Positions 33,239-36,357 of a stretch of 36,357 nucleotides of DNA are shown in pieces (within the stretch, counting starts at the first letter, position 1; every line of letters begins with the position of its first letter). The notes beneath the pieces are model-generated. The model made no database searches, was not told the origin of the DNA, and saw nothing but the letters and a program-made list of their open reading frames with translations. The position numbers were made by a program, and so were the translations under genes. The stretch comes from Glaciecola sp. UBA2563. GTDB taxonomy: Bacteria; Pseudomonadota; Gammaproteobacteria; Enterobacterales; Alteromonadaceae. Location of the stretch: positions 1 to 36,357 of the forward strand of contig DDLV01000003.1 of the NCBI GenBank assembly GCA_002340325.1. The letters run 5' to 3'.

Positions 33239-33610
33239 ATGCTAAGTTATGTCACTATCGGCGTTACCGATTTAGAAAAATCCGCCGCGTTTTACACCGA
33301 TTTACTTGCACCGCTAGGCGCGAAGATATTGATTAAGATGGAACGCATCATATTCATCGGTTCGAGTATGAAAGCGCCTATGCTTGCGATATGCATCCCT
33401 TATGATGAAGAAGCGCAACACTGCGGTAATGGCAATATGTTAGCCATTGCACCGGGTTCTAAAGCGCAAGTTGATGAACTGTACAAGAAAGCAATGGAAC
33501 TAGGCGCAACATGTGAAGGTGAGCCTGGACAGCGCGTTCCCGATATGTTCTATGGGGCGTATTTTAGGGATTTTGATGGAAACAAAGTCTGTTTTAATCA
33601 TTTTGGTTAA
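33239..33610 (+). CDS. VOC family (glyoxalase-like) protein
   Basis: This 123-residue single-domain member of the vicinal oxygen chelate superfamily has a start YVTIGVTDLEKSAAFYTDLLAPLG and an end FRDFDGNKVCFNHFG, typical of the two beta-alpha-beta-beta-beta modules. The HCGNGNMLAIAP segment may contribute metal ligands. Substrates in this superfamily vary widely, so no reaction is assigned. ATG 33239 has AAGGA 6-7 nt upstream. It lies 27 bp upstream of the nitronate monooxygenase gene on the same strand and may be co-transcribed. Confidence 0.85.
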   Translation: MLSYVTIGVTDLEKSAAFYTDLLAPLGAKILIKMERIIFIGSSMKAPMLAICIPYDEEAQHCGNGNMLAIAPGSKAQVDELYKKAMELGATCEGEPGQRVPDMFYGAYFRDFDGNKVCFNHFG

Positions 33611-33637
33611 AACAGCACTCGTTTTTATTTAACTATC

Positions 33638-34690
33638 ATGGAAGATTTAGTAACACGACTAGGCATCACATTACCAATCATCCAAGCACCTATGGCTGGT
33701 GCACAAGACTGGGAACTTTGTGCGGCTGTCTCCAAGGCTGGTGGATTAGGTTCACTGCCATGCGCTATGTTATCGGCGGAGCAAATTGCTGACCAAGTAA
33801 AGAAGATCAGAGCATCCACTAATGCACCTTTTAATCTTAACTTTTTTTGTCACGAGATGCCCGTGGTTAAAAACGAAGTTTTGCGTGCTTGGCAATCTCA
33901 ATTTGTAGATGAATACCAACGATTTGATATTACTGAAGATAGGCGGTCAAGCGGTAAACTGCGCTCACCATTCGATGAAAATACAGCGTCATTAATCGAA
34001 GCAATTGCACCGCCTGTTGTTAGTTTCCACTTTGGCTTACCTAGCGAACAGTTATTATCGCGTGTTCGCGAAACTGGTGCGATTATTTTATCTTCTGCCA
34101 CCACGCTTAGAGAGGCTGAGTGGCTAGCAGAAAAAGAAATTGACGCGATCATTCTACAGGGGATTGAAGCTGGTGGACATCGAGGCATGTTTCTAGAAAC
34201 ATCTCTTGGTAGACAAGTTTCCACTTGTGAACTATTGGGCTTGTGCAGAGAGAGAATTGAACGTCCACTCATTGTTGCTGGCGGAATCGGAGATGCTGAA
34301 CTCGTCAAGGAATTGCTTAAATCAGGTGCAGATGCCATACAAGTAGGCACTGCCTATCTACTTTGTGACGAAGCGAAAACCTCCTCCGTTCACCGCCAAG
34401 CGTTGCAGCAAGCCACCGAAAACAACACAGTGATAACAAATGTCTTCAGCGGGCGTCCAGCAAGGGGCATAACCAACGGTTTGATTAAACGACTAGGCGC
34501 AATGAATGAGTTAGCACCCCCCTTCCCATATGCTTCGCTTGCGTCGGCAGCCTTACGTCAAGAGGCAGAAAAACAAGGCATCAATGACTTCACCCCACTT
34601 TGGTCTGGCACAAATACAGAAGTCTGCAAGCAAACATCAGCCGCTCAGATTACGATTGAGCTAACAAGCGCTATAGACTCAAAAAGCTAA
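33638..34690 (+). CDS. Nitronate monooxygenase (FMN TIM barrel)
   Basis: This 350-residue flavoenzyme of the class I nitronate monooxygenase / 2-nitropropane dioxygenase family oxidises nitronates such as propionate 3-nitronate. Visible motifs are LPIIQAPMAGAQ at 12-23 (FMN phosphate and substrate region), GGLGSLPCAML, GIEAGGHRG with catalytic His181, VAGGIGDAELVKELLKSGADAIQVGTAYL, and a C-terminal FSGRPARGI. The length is normal. ATG 33638 has no strong ribosome site. The gene follows the VOC gene closely; both could serve detoxification (inference). Confidence 0.88.
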   Translation: MEDLVTRLGITLPIIQAPMAGAQDWELCAAVSKAGGLGSLPCAMLSAEQIADQVKKIRASTNAPFNLNFFCHEMPVVKNEVLRAWQSQFVDEYQRFDITEDRRSSGKLRSPFDENTASLIEAIAPPVVSFHFGLPSEQLLSRVRETGAIILSSATTLREAEWLAEKEIDAIILQGIEAGGHRGMFLETSLGRQVSTCELLGLCRERIERPLIVAGGIGDAELVKELLKSGADAIQVGTAYLLCDEAKTSSVHRQALQQATENNTVITNVFSGRPARGITNGLIKRLGAMNELAPPFPYASLASAALRQEAEKQGINDFTPLWSGTNTEVCKQTSAAQITIELTSAIDSKS

Positions 34691-34838
34691 CGGAACGTCA
34701 TACTTTTTTGGCCACTGCGCATATCGACATTTAGTTTACCCATCTGATAACCGTTGATATTTTCTAATGAATTAGTTCTAATTCGGGGCGATATGCTTTT
34801 CGCTGAGTTATTTTTGTAGTCAATTATGGTGGTTTATC
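34691..34838. other. Intergenic region with a dyad upstream of the S9 peptidase
   Basis: This 148-bp gap holds one notable dyad, GAATTAG-TT-CTAATTC (34769-34784), a perfect 7-2-7 inverted repeat about 55 bp before the peptidase start. It could be an operator or coincide with an AT-rich promoter. No terminator for the nitronate monooxygenase gene is evident. Confidence 0.35.
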
Positions 34839-36357
34839 TTGAAAACGTTCAATTCTTTCATGTTTGTTTTTCTCACCCTTCCCTTCTTTTCTGCCAACGC
34901 AAATGCAATGCCTAGTGTCGAAGATTACGCAGCGCTACCCGAAATAAGTCAGATGGTTATTTCACCAGATGGCAAACGTTTCGCTTACCGCCAAACGTCA
35001 AAAGAGCAAGACCTGATTGTTGTGCGTGATATGAAAGATATGTCAAAACGAGGACTATTAGACGTTTCAGAAGTTAAACCGTTTGGCATAGATTTCGTTG
35101 ATAGTGATAAAGTGCTTTTACACAGTCAAAAGGAATCTTATATCAAGGGCGCGAGAGGCCGTTATGATATCAATACGGTTGCCGCATATAGCGTAGAAAA
35201 CAATCAAATTCATCGACTTTTACAGCCAGGCTTCGGCATCTACGAAAGACAACGTTATTTGGGCTGGATAGTTGGTATTTCACCTGACGCAAAAGAAGCC
35301 TTTATGCCTGCGCTTTGGGAGAAAGACAAATTTAGTCTTGTTAGTGCCAGTCTAGAGCGAAGCAAACGACCTAATCGAAAATTAAACGTCCCTACCGATA
35401 CGATTGATTTTTTCATGGATGACACGGGTGAGATGCTCGCCATCGAACGCTACAACAACGAGACAAACATGCATGTGGTTCAATCGTATAAAGATGGTAA
35501 ATGGGTAACGATATACGAGCAAGAAGTTGAAGTTAGACTGGTGGGATTCACTGGCGTTACGCCCGACGAACAGGCGCTTTTGATGGCTAAAGAATCAAAG
35601 GAGACCGGACGCTGGGCATATCATACTTTAGACCTCGAAACAGGTTATATCTCAGCTCCCATCTTTGCAAAAGAAAACCGCGATGTTGAGCGCGTGATTA
35701 CGGATATTAATGGAAAAGCGTATGGCGTGGAATATTCCGGGTTTACACCAACCTATGAGTTTTTTTCAGATACGTTAAATCAAAAAGTATCATCGATACT
35801 TGACGCATTGCCAAATCAATATGTGGATATTGTTGACTTTACTCGCGACTGGAAAAGCATCTTAATGTTAGTTGAAGGACAAGCCAATTCGGGCGCATAT
35901 TTACTCTATCAAAACGGCGCTTTCACAAAACTAGCGTCAAAAAGGAAAAACATCCCAGCAGAAAATGTGCATAACGTCGTCTCCTATGAATACGAAGCAC
36001 GTGACAATTGGACAATTCCAAGTTTACTGACATTACCCAATCATAAGGAGCCTAAAAATCTACCTGCAATTATGTATCCTCATGGTGGGCCTGAATCGTA
36101 TGACAGGAAAAAATTTGATTACATGGCGCAGTTTTTTGCTTCTCAAGGTTACGCTGTTATTCAACCGCAATTCAGAGGTTCAAAAGGCTTCGGCGCTGAG
36201 CACCGTTTTAAAGGAAAAGGCGAGTGGGCGCGAGCAATGCAAGATGATTTGACTGATGCCGTGAATGACTTGGTCGCCAAAGGAACAATAGATCCAGAGC
36301 GCGTCTGCATTGTAGGTGGAAGCTATGGCGGGTATACGGCGCTCGTGGGCGCCACCA
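34839..36357 (+). CDS. Exported S9 family prolyl-oligopeptidase-like peptidase (3' truncated by the window)
   Basis: My translation from TTG 34839 stays open for 506 codons to the window end. GGTGG lies 6 nt upstream of the TTG; ATG 34860 is an alternative. The N-terminus MKTFNSFMFVFLTLPFFSANANA is a clear signal peptide. A beta-propeller-like region follows (about 24-390), starting MPSVEDYAALPEISQMVISP as in acylaminoacyl-peptidase/dipeptidyl-peptidase-like S9 enzymes. The catalytic domain then begins with YPHGGPES (His415), PQFRGSKGFG, and the nucleophile elbow GGSYGG with Ser495. The catalytic Asp and His lie beyond the window. It probably cleaves peptides in the periplasm. Confidence 0.9.
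   Translation, partial: MKTFNSFMFVFLTLPFFSANANAMPSVEDYAALPEISQMVISPDGKRFAYRQTSKEQDLIVVRDMKDMSKRGLLDVSEVKPFGIDFVDSDKVLLHSQKESYIKGARGRYDINTVAAYSVENNQIHRLLQPGFGIYERQRYLGWIVGISPDAKEAFMPALWEKDKFSLVSASLERSKRPNRKLNVPTDTIDFFMDDTGEMLAIERYNNETNMHVVQSYKDGKWVTIYEQEVEVRLVGFTGVTPDEQALLMAKESKETGRWAYHTLDLETGYISAPIFAKENRDVERVITDINGKAYGVEYSGFTPTYEFFSDTLNQKVSSILDALPNQYVDIVDFTRDWKSILMLVEGQANSGAYLLYQNGAFTKLASKRKNIPAENVHNVVSYEYEARDNWTIPSLLTLPNHKEPKNLPAIMYPHGGPESYDRKKFDYMAQFFASQGYAVIQPQFRGSKGFGAEHRFKGKGEWARAMQDDLTDAVNDLVAKGTIDPERVCIVGGSYGGYTALVGAT

Overview
The window looks like chromosomal DNA of a marine gammaproteobacterium, most likely of the Alteromonadales (inference). The grounds are moderate AT-richness, a DUF2057 protein, a cytochrome c4, a 449-residue LysC, many Sec-exported hydrolases and families of intergenic palindromic repeats. 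I see no rRNA, tRNA, CRISPR array, phage genes or integrase, so this is mostly core and accessory chromosome with small repeat elements scattered through it.

Layout. 1-2155: a minus-strand run of DUF2057 protein, an unknown membrane-anchored protein and an accessory signal peptidase I. 2308-3384: a PIN toxin / ribbon-helix-helix antitoxin pair on the plus strand, enclosed by a 27-bp inverted repeat (26/27 identity). 3411-8122: GDSL esterase, cytochrome c4, DUF192-lysC operon and an exported PQQ-type sugar dehydrogenase. 8258-12146: small membrane protein, acyl-CoA synthetase, a 265-bp MITE, an SRPBCC protein and an AEC transporter. 12167-16754: exported M17 aminopeptidase, a transmembrane GGDEF/EAL protein with a broken GGDEF motif, and DUF2797. 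16990-20944: ilvD, an LprI-like lipoprotein and a PDZ-alpha/beta-hydrolase fusion. 21053-26584: a poorly described envelope cluster (AraC regulator, polytopic patatin-like protein, a divergent exported protein of unknown function, a polytopic membrane protein of unknown function). 26878-30663: a large double-DUF305/LVIVD protein, an AIG2-type cyclotransferase and PaiB. 30767-36357: a TolB-like/TPR membrane protein, a divergent 71-residue protein built on a heptapeptide repeat, a VOC protein, nitronate monooxygenase and the 5' part of an exported S9 peptidase.

The most interesting signals are not classical genes. Four intergenic palindromes of about 170-220 bp share a conserved core, while their long arms differ between copies but stay complementary within each copy. 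Each sits 18-46 nt downstream of a minus-strand stop codon. One gene (double DUF305) is bracketed by two copies with inverted cores. The other strong signals are the inverted-repeat-bounded toxin-antitoxin module, the heptapeptide-repeat microprotein (synonymous variation among its repeats shows the frame is real), and a MITE inserted just upstream of a TTG start codon with a TA duplication.

Theme (inference): much of the window concerns the envelope and periplasm, with many exported hydrolases and lipoproteins, an extra leader peptidase, metal-binding DUF305 and redox proteins, alongside core amino-acid synthesis genes (lysC, ilvD). No complete multi-gene defence or secretion system can be named from the sequence.
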